The position numbers and the translations under genes were made by a program. A DNA stretch of 5,306 nt, from positions 1 to 5,306 of the forward strand of contig JAQGLP010000461.1 of the NCBI GenBank assembly GCA_028292835.1. The letters run 5' to 3'. Position 1 is the stretch's first letter, and each line of letters begins with the position of its first letter. Below are positions 1-5,306 of this stretch, in pieces. Origin of the DNA: Variovorax sp. (GTDB lineage: Bacteria; Pseudomonadota; Gammaproteobacteria; Burkholderiales; Burkholderiaceae_C). Under the pieces are notes generated by a model, which ran no database searches, was not told the DNA's origin, and was given only the letters and a program-made list of their open reading frames with translations.

Positions 1-1
1 G

Positions 2-1429
2 TTCGAGATCTCCGGTCGAGAAATCATGCTGATGGTCCAGCGCAACCTCGATGCCGGGGACTCCAGCGAGGCCGCGCGAACATACTGGTCGCCGGACCTG
101 GGGGATGACAGGGTCACGATGGAAGTCGAAGTGCCGGCGGGCGTCAGTTCCGAGGCAGTTCAAATCGCCGTTCCGCAGATTTCGCATGTATTCACGAAGA
201 TCGAGGATCAGACCGTATTGACCGAGAAAGCCATTGGAGACGCCGGCACATGCAACCTTGATGTGGCCTGCAATGCTGCCTACGACGACCAGAGCAGATC
301 CGTTGCACGGATGAGCTTTGTGGTCGGCGGGTCCTCCTATCTGTGCAGCGGCACCCTGTTGAACGACCGTGCATCATCGAGAACGCCTTATTTTCTGAGT
401 GCCAACCACTGTATTTCCAGTCAAACGGTGGCTTCCAGTCTCACAACAGACTGGTTTTTTCGTGCCTCGTCCTGCAACAGCGGCCAGGTCAGTGCCAGCA
501 GGAAAACGGTGTACGGCGGTGCCGCCCTGCTGTACGCCAGCACCAACACCGACACGTCCTTCAGGCGACTGAATTCTGCTCCTCCGTTGGGCGCGGTTTA
601 TGCCGGATGGGCACCGGCATTGCCAAATGTCGGTGTTGAAGTGTTCGGGGTTCATCACCCCAGGGGCGATTTGCAAAAATACAGCGTCGGCAACGTGGCG
701 GGATATCAGTCCTGTATCGCGGCGGGCGGCGGCGCCTTTAATTGCAATGCTGCCAGCAGTCAGGATGGTAGTTATATCAATGCAACTTGGTACAAGGGAA
801 CCGTTGAAGGGGGCAGCAGCGGCTCGGGGTTGTTTGCCACGGTCAATGGCAGCTCATATTTGATTGGTCAATTGTGGGGTGGAAACGCATCCTGCAGTAA
901 TCCGGGAGGCACAAATACTTATGGCCGTTTTGACCTGGCTTACAGAGCTTCGCTTGCGCAGTGGCTCGAAGCTGCGCCCAGCACTCAGCGCATTGCCGTC
1001 TACCGCCTTTACAATCGGCAGACGGGAACGCATTTTTATACCCCCAGTTTAGAAGAGCGCATCCGGGTGGCCAACTACCCGCAGTTCAGCGATGAAAACA
1101 TCGCCTTCTACGCATACGGCGATTCGGCGTCGGATCGAAGCCCAGTCTATCGCTTCTACAACACCGCGACCGGCACCCATTTTTATACCATCAGCGGGGA
1201 CGAGCGCTCGAATGTGCAAGCGAATTATCCCTGGTTCTCCTTTGAGGGCACCAGCTGGTATGCCAGTCTGGGGGTGATCAATGCATCCACGCCGATGTTC
1301 CGCTTCTACAACCTGCGGACGGGCACGCACTTCTATACGATCAGTGCGCAGGAACGTGACGTCGTGCAGAACAATTATCCGGAATTCCGATTCGAAGGGA
1401 TCGGCTATTACGCTTGGCTGACGCCATGA
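2..1429 (+). CDS. Secreted lysyl-endopeptidase-like serine protease with C-terminal DUF5648-type repeats (5' partial)
   Basis: The frame is open to the left edge, so the true start and signal peptide lie outside; ATG 26 is only the first internal Met. Residues below count from that Met. Residues 1-70 look like the propeptide beta-domain of lysyl-endopeptidase relatives (TYWSP near 20, VPAGV near 40, QISHVF near 55). The chymotrypsin-fold domain covers about 75-315: catalytic His128 in LSANHC, Asp176 in TNTDTSF and Ser265 in GGSSGSG, matching the GSSGSP form of the active-site motif. Paired cysteines (76/82, 107/129, 150, 230/240, 290) suggest disulphides and an extracellular enzyme. Residues 325-464 are three tandem aromatic repeats. 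The expected job is secreted protein degradation, with the repeats perhaps binding surface or substrate. GC is lower than in the right-hand genes. Family call is firm; cleavage specificity is not. Confidence 0.88.
   Translation, partial: FEISGREIMLMVQRNLDAGDSSEAARTYWSPDLGDDRVTMEVEVPAGVSSEAVQIAVPQISHVFTKIEDQTVLTEKAIGDAGTCNLDVACNAAYDDQSRSVARMSFVVGGSSYLCSGTLLNDRASSRTPYFLSANHCISSQTVASSLTTDWFFRASSCNSGQVSASRKTVYGGAALLYASTNTDTSFRRLNSAPPLGAVYAGWAPALPNVGVEVFGVHHPRGDLQKYSVGNVAGYQSCIAAGGGAFNCNAASSQDGSYINATWYKGTVEGGSSGSGLFATVNGSSYLIGQLWGGNASCSNPGGTNTYGRFDLAYRASLAQWLEAAPSTQRIAVYRLYNRQTGTHFYTPSLEERIRVANYPQFSDENIAFYAYGDSASDRSPVYRFYNTATGTHFYTISGDERSNVQANYPWFSFEGTSWYASLGVINASTPMFRFYNLRTGTHFYTISAQERDVVQNNYPEFRFEGIGYYAWLTP
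998..1426 (+). repeat. Three tandem DUF5648-like protein repeats at the protease C terminus
   Basis: Units start at 998, 1145 and 1295, so they are spaced by 147 and 150 bases (49 and 50 residues). Each unit has the core [YF]R[LF]YN..TGTHFYT, then an ER pair, NYP.F and an aromatic stretch ending F/W/Y-YA. Units 2 and 3 are the closest, sharing RFYN, GTHFYTIS and FEG. Unit 1 is more diverged (RLYN, FSDENIAFYAYG). The pattern fits DUF5648, a short module found at the C terminus of secreted bacterial hydrolases; its function is not known to me. The DNA is less alike than the protein, so the duplication is old and kept by selection. Confidence 0.85.
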
Positions 1430-1849
1430 GGTAGCCTGGGGCTTTTCTTGCGTGCGAAACCGGGGCCGTGAAGCCATGGCCGCTTCGGCGGCGGTCTTGC
1501 TCCTGCGGGGCTGCGGCAGTTGGGATCTTCGGACTGGGACGGTCAGAGGTTTGGTGAAGCACGAAAAAGCGCATAACCACCCCCTTGTCACAAAGACGGC
1601 CGCCCGGCACCCTGGTGGCGTGCTTGCAGGCTCTGGTACGGTCAGCGCGACAGACGCCTGGAGGCGATCGGTCCCGCTGTAGGCTGGACCGGCGCCGACA
1701 ACGCCCTCGGTCGACTGATTCGATACCCACATACGTATGCGCAAGGTATTCTGATCAATTATGCGCAGCGTCGGGCACAGGGGCTGGGCGAGGCAACAAG
1801 TCACGGATCCGTGCGCAGATGGACATATCTGTGGCATGGTCAAGCGTCT
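1430..1849. other. Gene-poor spacer with no recognisable gene
   Basis: Between the protease stop and the transposase fragment I find no convincing gene. A + strand frame stays open from about 1566 through the transposase remnant to 1972, but it has no ATG and its residues before 1850 match nothing I recognise. Small features seen are the ATACGTAT palindrome at 1731-1738 and two copies of TATGCGCA at 1736-1743 and 1760-1767. The stretch may be insertion-sequence debris or decayed DNA. Confidence 0.5.
1464..1492 (+). terminator. Possible hairpins downstream of the protease gene
   Basis: Two overlapping hairpins lie 35-63 bases after the protease stop. The first pairs 1464-1470 (GGCCGTG) with 1475-1481 (CATGGCC) around an AAGC loop: seven pairs, one of them G-U. 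The second pairs 1479-1483 (GCCGC) with 1488-1492 (GCGGC) around TTCG. They share bases 1479-1481, so only one can form at a time. No run of T follows, so this is not a classic intrinsic terminator. It may instead stabilise the mRNA 3' end, or be chance in GC-rich DNA. Confidence 0.3.
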
Positions 1850-1972
1850 GTGGGGTTTGCCAAGGTGCGCTACCACGGCCTGGAAAAGAACGCCACGCGT
1901 GCCTTCAACGCGCTGGCACTGACCAATCTCTACCTCGGCCGCAGGCGATTGTTGGCACAGGTGCGTCTGTAA
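1850..1972 (+). pseudogene. C-terminal remnant of an IS5-family transposase
   Basis: This frame, ending at TAA 1970-1972, encodes 40 residues starting VGFAKVRYHGLEKN, then ALTNLYLGRRRLLAQVRL. It matches the usual end of IS5-type DDE transposases, (F)GF.KVRYRGLxKN...xLFALxNLYxxRRxLL, which lies just after the last catalytic Glu. The catalytic Asp-Asp-Glu region is absent: upstream in the same frame there is no transposase-like sequence and no start codon. It is therefore a 3' fragment, not an active element. The exact break is unclear, but recognisable similarity begins at about 1841-1850. The assignment rests on pattern memory, not on a database search. Confidence 0.72.
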
Positions 1973-2077
1973 CGGCGCCCAGCGCGCCGAAAGGCTCGCG
2001 CACCAGACCAATAATGGGGCATCAATCAACTCGATCTGCAGACCGAAGGCGTGAAACGGCTCACTCAACCGTCCAAA

Positions 2078-2109
2078 AACCAAAAAGCTGGCGCTTCTTC
2101 AGCAGCGCC
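2078..2109 (-). terminator. Intrinsic terminator of the lysR gene
   Basis: On the minus strand, 30 bases past the lysR stop, GGCGCT (2109-2104) pairs with AGCGCC (2095-2090) around an 8-base loop. It is followed by AGC, then TTTTT, GG and TTTTT. A GC-rich 6 bp stem with a T tract is a good rho-independent terminator for the minus strand. On the + strand no T tract follows. It overlaps the candidate insertion-sequence end, so the terminator may have been supplied by that element. Confidence 0.7.
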
Positions 2110-2138
2110 CTGGAACTGAGCGGATATGGGGAAGAACG

Positions 2139-3059
2139 TCACTTGGTTCGGACGGTCGCCAAGGCCCAGTCCGGCGGATGACGCGACCACTCCTTCAGGA
2201 ATTCCAGCAGATGCCGGACCCGCGCCGGCATGTTGCGGCGTGTGGAGAACACGACGTTAATGTCGAGTTCCTCCGGCACGCAGCCGGGCAGCAGCGCTTC
2301 GAGCGTGCCGGCTCGCAGCTCGTCAGAAACCATGTAGTAGGGGTGTAGCGAAATGCCGATGCCCAGCAGGGCGCCCTGTTTGAGCGCGTCGCCCAGATTG
2401 GATCGCACAGTCCCGCGCACGCGGATTTCCCGTGGCGGGTCGCTGGCGAACTTCCATACACCCGCCCCCGATTTGATGATGTGCACCAGGCAGTTGTGGC
2501 GCGCCAGGTCGGCCACCGTGGCCGGGCGGCCGTGCGCCTTGAGATAGGCCGGCGCCGCCACCACAACCTGGGGCGACTTCAGCAGCGATTGCGCGACATA
2601 GCTCGCGTCCTCGAGTGACGGCGCAATGCGGATCGACAGGTCGAGCGCCTCCGCGACCAGATCCGAACGGCCATCGTCATGCACCACTGTCACCTCGATG
2701 TCGGGATAGCGATGGGTGAACTGCGCTACCAGCCGCATCAGGTGATAGGCCCCGAAGGACGGCGGCGTGCCCACGCGGATTGCGCCGCGCGGCAGGTCCA
2801 CGACGTCGCGCACCTCCCCTTCGATGGCTTCGTAGCGCTCGAGCAGATCGCGTCCGGCCTCCAGGACGCGGGCGCCGGCCTCGGTCAGCGCGACCTGCTT
2901 GGAGGTGCGCTTGAGCAACTGCGCCCCCATCGACGCCTCAAGCCATGCCACGTGCTTGGTGATAGTCGCCCGCGAAACCGACAGTTGCATGGCGGCACGC
3001 ACGAAGCTGCCGCAGCGCGCGACTTCGGTGAAGATCTGGAGGCAGCGAAGACGATCCAA
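2139..3059 (-). CDS. LysR-type transcriptional regulator, TTG start
   Basis: The 306-residue length is typical of LysR regulators. It opens MDRLRCLQIFTEVARCGSF, the standard family N terminus. A winged helix-turn-helix lies at about 18-38 (FVRAAMQLSVSRATITKHVAWLE) and the wing ends near LTEAG (58-62). A linker helix spans about 63-90, and a periplasmic-binding-like effector domain about 92-296 contains D140-LSIRI, the family's usual DxxIR motif. The start codon is TTG at 3059-3057. An in-frame TGA lies three codons upstream, and the next ATG (residue 24) would destroy the helix-turn-helix, so TTG is forced. No clear Shine-Dalgarno precedes it, which suggests weak translation. It is divergent from the operon at 3185 and presumably activates it while repressing itself through the shared dyad at 3108-3132. 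The inducer is unknown; the overall form recalls the CrgA-like subgroup. Confidence 0.93.
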   Translation of the reverse strand: MDRLRCLQIFTEVARCGSFVRAAMQLSVSRATITKHVAWLEASMGAQLLKRTSKQVALTEAGARVLEAGRDLLERYEAIEGEVRDVVDLPRGAIRVGTPPSFGAYHLMRLVAQFTHRYPDIEVTVVHDDGRSDLVAEALDLSIRIAPSLEDASYVAQSLLKSPQVVVAAPAYLKAHGRPATVADLARHNCLVHIIKSGAGVWKFASDPPREIRVRGTVRSNLGDALKQGALLGIGISLHPYYMVSDELRAGTLEALLPGCVPEELDINVVFSTRRNMPARVRHLLEFLKEWSRHPPDWALATVRTK

Positions 3060-3107
3060 GAGGTCGGGTCAGGGTTGCGGAAGGCGATTGTCGGCGCGGG
3101 TCACGGT

Positions 3108-3132
3108 CAAGGTTTCCAGATCGCAAACCTTG
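3108..3132. promoter_or_regulatory. LysR-type operator (T-N11-A inverted repeat)
   Basis: CAAGGTTT (3108-3115) and AAACCTTG (3125-3132) form a perfect 8+8 bp inverted repeat with a 9-base spacer. T3114 and A3126 give the T-N11-A core expected of a LysR recognition site. It lies in the 125-base region between the divergent lysR (start 3059) and the operon (ATG 3185). Its centre, 3120, is 65 bases before that ATG. Dyad and position are seen directly; binding by this regulator is inferred. Confidence 0.8.
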
Positions 3133-3171
3133 GATTGTCAAACACGGTGCGTTGTCGGGCAAGCCAATTCC

Positions 3172-3177
3172 TAAACT
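3172..3177 (+). promoter_or_regulatory. Possible -10 element (TAAACT) of the catabolic operon
   Basis: TAAACT matches TATAAT at 4 of 6 bases and would place transcription start at about 3184-3185, on or next to the ATG. No good -35 is seen 16-18 bases upstream, as is common for activator-dependent promoters. The dyad centre would then sit near -65, the usual LysR site position. The support is positional only. Confidence 0.28.
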
Positions 3178-3184
3178 TGAGCAC

Positions 3185-3631
3185 ATGACCGCCGTTCCAT
3201 CCACCGTTACCGCGCCGGCGCTTGCCGAGCTCACGCAGGTGCTGCACGCCTTCTTCCACGCGCTCGACATGCGGCGCTATGACCGGCTGCTGGCGCTCTT
3301 TACCGACGACTGCCGCTGGCTGCGCCAGGGCCAGTGGCTTGAAGGCAAGTCTGCCGTGCTGGCTGCGCTCGAAGCTCGCGCGCTCGATATCGACACCCGC
3401 CATGTCCTGACGAACACCTATGTCAGCGCCCTCGAAAGTGCGTCGGCCGAAGTCGAGACCTACATGACCGCCTACCGTTACCCCGTGGCCACGCAGCCCG
3501 GCAGCGCGCCACCTTCCATTGCCGGGCCGCTGCGATTCAACCTGACGACAACCATGTTCCGGCGCGATCCAGGCCACGACTGGCGCATCGCCGAACAACG
3601 TATGGTGACGGCCTTCACCTTCACTGAATGA
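3185..3631 (+). CDS. NTF2-like / SnoaL-fold protein
   Basis: The 148-residue protein has the pattern of small cone-fold proteins (SnoaL_4, related to ring-hydroxylating dioxygenase beta subunits). An N-terminal helix is followed by FFHALDMRRYDRLLALFTDDCRW (23-45), then GQWLEGKSAVLAALEAR (49-65), the TRHVLTN strand (71-77) and beta strands ending FRRD..DWRIAEQRMV. Such proteins act as isomerases, cyclases, dehydratases or small subunits, and the reaction cannot be told from the fold. I chose ATG 3185 over the in-frame TTG at 3152. Family similarity starts after it, and the 11 extra residues are unremarkable. Only GAG at 3179-3181 could act as a Shine-Dalgarno, and it is too close. The stop overlaps the next gene's start as ATGA (3628-3631), so the two are translationally coupled and probably work in one pathway. 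Confidence 0.85.
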   Translation: MTAVPSTVTAPALAELTQVLHAFFHALDMRRYDRLLALFTDDCRWLRQGQWLEGKSAVLAALEARALDIDTRHVLTNTYVSALESASAEVETYMTAYRYPVATQPGSAPPSIAGPLRFNLTTTMFRRDPGHDWRIAEQRMVTAFTFTE

Positions 3632-4791
3632 CCACGCTGCCGACTTCGTTCGTGCACCGCGACGCGGCGACCCGGCTGGTGTTGCGAGATGGTGCCATCG
3701 ACGACCTCCGGAACGAGCTCGGCTCGCTCGGCATCGCACGGCCGCTGCTGCTCGCAGGTGCTCGCACGCAACGCTCGGCAGTGTTCGCCGGTGTGGTTGG
3801 CGCGCTGGGCGACATGCTGCACGTGCGCACCGAGCCGGTGCCTGCGCATTCGAGCGTAAGCTTGGTCGAGCGGTTGGCCGCGCAGGCGATCGTGGACGGC
3901 ATCGACGGTTTCGTCGCCGTCGGAGGCGGTAGCGCATCGGACACCGCCAAGGCCATCGCGCTGCTGATGGCCGAAGGCGGCCGGTTGGCCGATCATGCGG
4001 TGCGGTTCACGCCGCCCGCCACGCTGGTTGCGCCGCGGCTGGTGGCACTCAAGCTGCCGATCGTCTCGATTCCCGGCACCGCCTCGGGCGCGGAGGTGAC
4101 GGCATCGCTCGGCGTGCGCGACGCCGACGGTGCCAAGCTGCTGTTTACCGACATCCAGCTCGCAGCGCGTCTGGTGCTGATTGATCCACGCGCCAATCTC
4201 GAAGTGCCGGCGGCCCTGATGTGCGCCACCGGCATGAACGGCTTGGCCCACTGTATCGAGGGTCTCTATTCGCTGGAGCGCTCGCCGCTGGCCGAAACAC
4301 TGGCGCTCGACGCGATGGCACGTTTCGCAGAAGCACTGCCCGCCGTGCATCGCGAACCGCAGGACACTGCCGCGCGTGCCGCGCTGCTGTATGCCGCGCA
4401 TCTGTCGGGGCGGGTGCTGGTCAATGCGCGCACCTGCCTGCACCACGCCATCTGCCATGCCATCGGCTCCGTGACAGGTGTCGGCCATGGGGATGCCAAC
4501 GCCGTGATGCTGCCCCACGTCATCGCCTTCAATGCACCGGCCGCGGCGCACCCACTGGCGCGCGCTGCCGTGTCGCTGGGCGCGGGCCATGACGCCGCTG
4601 CGCTCGTTCACGCGGTGAAAGCGCTGCAGGCCGACATCGGGGTGCCCACGCGGCTGCGCGACATCGGCGTGCCCCCCGGAACGCTTGACCGCATCGCGGC
4701 CAAGACCATGCGCGAGCGCGGCCTGTACTACAACCCGCGCCGCGTCGCCGATGCGCACGAGATCCGCGCGCTTCTCGACACCGCGTACTGA
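3628..4791 (+). CDS. Iron-containing alcohol dehydrogenase family, maleylacetate-reductase-like
   Basis: The 387-residue protein has a Rossmann-like N-terminal half with GGGSASDTAK (99-108), the NAD(P)-binding motif of this family, and PGTASGAE (149-156). The helical C-terminal half carries the metal-site region TGMNGLAHCIEGLYS (201-215) and LHHAICHAIG...GHGDAN (271-291). By alignment with FucO the metal ligands would be residues 204, His208, His273 and His287, with His277 as the catalytic-type histidine. Residue 204 is Asn, not the usual Asp. Asn in GMNAxAHAVEALYA is, as I recall, typical of maleylacetate reductases, and NGLAHCIEGLYS plus LPHVIAFNAPA also point there. The GGGS..D and GHGDAN motifs are of the classical type. 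Likely role: NAD(P)H-linked reduction of a keto acid or maleylacetate, or alcohol oxidation. Its start overlaps the previous stop (ATGA), with no Shine-Dalgarno of its own. Confidence 0.88.
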   Translation: MTTLPTSFVHRDAATRLVLRDGAIDDLRNELGSLGIARPLLLAGARTQRSAVFAGVVGALGDMLHVRTEPVPAHSSVSLVERLAAQAIVDGIDGFVAVGGGSASDTAKAIALLMAEGGRLADHAVRFTPPATLVAPRLVALKLPIVSIPGTASGAEVTASLGVRDADGAKLLFTDIQLAARLVLIDPRANLEVPAALMCATGMNGLAHCIEGLYSLERSPLAETLALDAMARFAEALPAVHREPQDTAARAALLYAAHLSGRVLVNARTCLHHAICHAIGSVTGVGHGDANAVMLPHVIAFNAPAAAHPLARAAVSLGAGHDAAALVHAVKALQADIGVPTRLRDIGVPPGTLDRIAAKTMRERGLYYNPRRVADAHEIRALLDTAY

Positions 4792-4818
4792 TCACGGCCG
4801 ACCCTGCCTTCACCCATC

Positions 4819-4824
4819 AAGGAG
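4819..4824 (+). promoter_or_regulatory. Shine-Dalgarno AAGGAG of the dioxygenase gene
   Basis: AAGGAG ends 10 bases before ATG 4835 and 16 before the next in-frame ATG at 4841, so it picks 4835 as the start. It is the only strong ribosome binding site in the operon, so this enzyme may be made in larger amounts than the two upstream proteins. Confidence 0.75.
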
Positions 4825-4834
4825 ATCCCTCACC

Positions 4835-5306
4835 ATGACCATGCGAATCGTTCCCGGCAACGCCACGCTCGGCGCTCGCGTCGAAGGCCTCGACCTCGCG
4901 CAGCCGCTGTCCGCCGACGTCTTCCAGCAGTTGCTGCAGGCGCTGGGCCAGTACGGGGTGCTCAGCTATCCGAAACAGACATTGACGGCCGCGCAGCTGC
5001 GCGACTTCTCGCAGAACTTCGGCCGCCTCGAAGTCAACGTTGCGGGTGCCTACCAGGAGCCGGGTCTGCCCGAGGTGATGGTGCTCTCCAACATCGTCGA
5101 GAACGGCAAGCCGCTCGGTCTGTCCGATGCCGGCCAGGACTGGCACACCGACATGTCCTACAACCGGATGATCGCGTTCACCAACGTGCTCTACGGCATC
5201 AAGATTCCGCACCGTGACGGCCAGCCTCTCGGCAATACCGCCTTCTGCAACATGCATGCAGCCTACGACGGACTGCCCGACATCTGGAAGCAACGGCTTG
5301 AAGGCA
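4835..5306 (+). CDS. TauD/TfdA-family 2-oxoglutarate-dependent dioxygenase (3' partial)
   Basis: Only the first 157 residues are inside the window; the family is usually 280-300. The N terminus fits: GARVEGLDLAQPL (13-25), a hydrophobic strand GVLSYP (41-46), LRDFSQNFGRLE (55-66). The iron site begins with WHTDMSY (103-109), where His104 and Asp106 are the first two ligands of the HxD...H triad; the last His lies off the edge. GNTAFCNMHAAYDGLP (133-148) holds Thr135, equivalent to the 2-oxoglutarate-binding Thr region of TauD. Such cytoplasmic Fe(II) enzymes hydroxylate next to a sulphonate, ether or similar group and release it as a leaving group. The gene follows the dehydrogenase by 43 bases on the same strand, so it is likely co-transcribed. 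Whether the substrate is a sulphonate (TauD), an aryloxyacetate (TfdA) or something else cannot be decided from this half. Confidence 0.93.
   Translation, partial: MTMRIVPGNATLGARVEGLDLAQPLSADVFQQLLQALGQYGVLSYPKQTLTAAQLRDFSQNFGRLEVNVAGAYQEPGLPEVMVLSNIVENGKPLGLSDAGQDWHTDMSYNRMIAFTNVLYGIKIPHRDGQPLGNTAFCNMHAAYDGLPDIWKQRLEG

Larger units (their letters stand above)
1850..2110 (+). mobile_element. Truncated 3' end of an IS5-like insertion sequence
   Basis: The fragment runs from the transposase C-terminal remnant through about 120 bases of non-coding sequence to a candidate right inverted repeat. Read inward on the minus strand from 2110 it is GGGCGCTGCTGAAGAAG, which resembles IS5-group ends (GG-rich tip, then GAA and an AAG). 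I see no matching left end upstream and no CTAG-like target duplication beside it, so the left part appears deleted. The element marks the junction between a lower-GC protease region and a higher-GC catabolic cluster. The right boundary is an inference. Confidence 0.45.

Noticed and set aside
1452..1682. 76-codon + strand open frame after the protease
   Set aside because: It has no Shine-Dalgarno and no recognisable domain, and it begins inside the hairpin region.
1736..1767. Two direct copies of TATGCGCA, 24 bases apart
   Set aside because: Too short, only two copies, with no third at the same spacing; not a CRISPR or iteron array.
1049..2083. 344-codon open frame on the minus strand
   Set aside because: It lies opposite the conserved repeats of the protease and the transposase remnant, has no recognisable domain, and is explained by codon bias of the opposite strand.
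1585..2181. 198-codon + strand open frame spanning the transposase remnant
   Set aside because: The transposase similarity is in a different frame; this one has a low-complexity Arg/Ser-rich product and overlaps the lysR 3' end.
3152..3184. TTG start giving an NTF2-like protein 11 residues longer
   Set aside because: There is no Shine-Dalgarno, the start is rare, and the extra residues lie outside the fold; ATG 3185 is simpler. It would become likely if transcription started well upstream of 3150.
3478..4758. 426-codon open frame on the minus strand
   Set aside because: It is antisense to the dehydrogenase gene; the product is His/Arg/Gln-rich with no family pattern, typical of an antisense shadow in GC-rich DNA.
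4817..5293. 158-codon open frame on the minus strand
   Set aside because: It is antisense to the dioxygenase, whose HxD motif and strong Shine-Dalgarno show the + strand is coding.

Overview
The window looks like part of a GC-rich proteobacterial chromosome. A betaproteobacterium of the Burkholderiales type is my best guess, from the gene families and codon use; this is an inference. It holds two unrelated blocks separated by about 700 bases that carry the remains of an insertion sequence.

Left block (2-1429, + strand, 5' end outside the window): the larger part of a secreted serine protease of the lysyl-endopeptidase-like group. It has a leftover propeptide-like region, a catalytic domain with a recognisable His/Asp/Ser triad, and three tandem copies of a 49-50 residue aromatic repeat (DUF5648-like) at the C terminus. 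Base composition here is clearly lower in GC than on the right (29/60 GC at 361-420 against 42/60 at 4381-4440, counted by hand).

Middle (1430-2138): possible hairpins after the protease, then a stretch with no gene I can recognise. After that comes the last 40 codons of an IS5-type transposase and a candidate right terminal inverted repeat. The same terminal sequence, read on the minus strand, is a convincing intrinsic terminator for the lysR gene that converges on it.

Right block (2139-5306): a LysR-type regulator on the minus strand, and divergently three catabolic-looking genes on the + strand. These encode an NTF2/SnoaL-fold protein, an iron-containing alcohol dehydrogenase that resembles maleylacetate reductases, and a TauD/TfdA-type 2-oxoglutarate dioxygenase that runs off the right edge. 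The first two overlap by ATGA; the third follows after 43 bases with a good Shine-Dalgarno. The 125-base divergent intergenic region contains a perfect 8+8 bp inverted repeat with a T-N11-A core, a textbook LysR-type operator. It is centred about 65 bases before the ATG of the first structural gene.

Working model (inference): the regulator senses an aromatic or organic-acid substrate and activates the three-gene operon. The dioxygenase hydroxylates and cleaves the substrate, the small NTF2-fold protein acts on an intermediate, and the dehydrogenase reduces a carbonyl or maleylacetate-like product. A TfdA-type dioxygenase with a maleylacetate-reductase-like enzyme recalls the logic of aryloxyacetate (2,4-D) degradation. 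The substrate cannot be read from the sequence, and I see no convincing wholly new system here.
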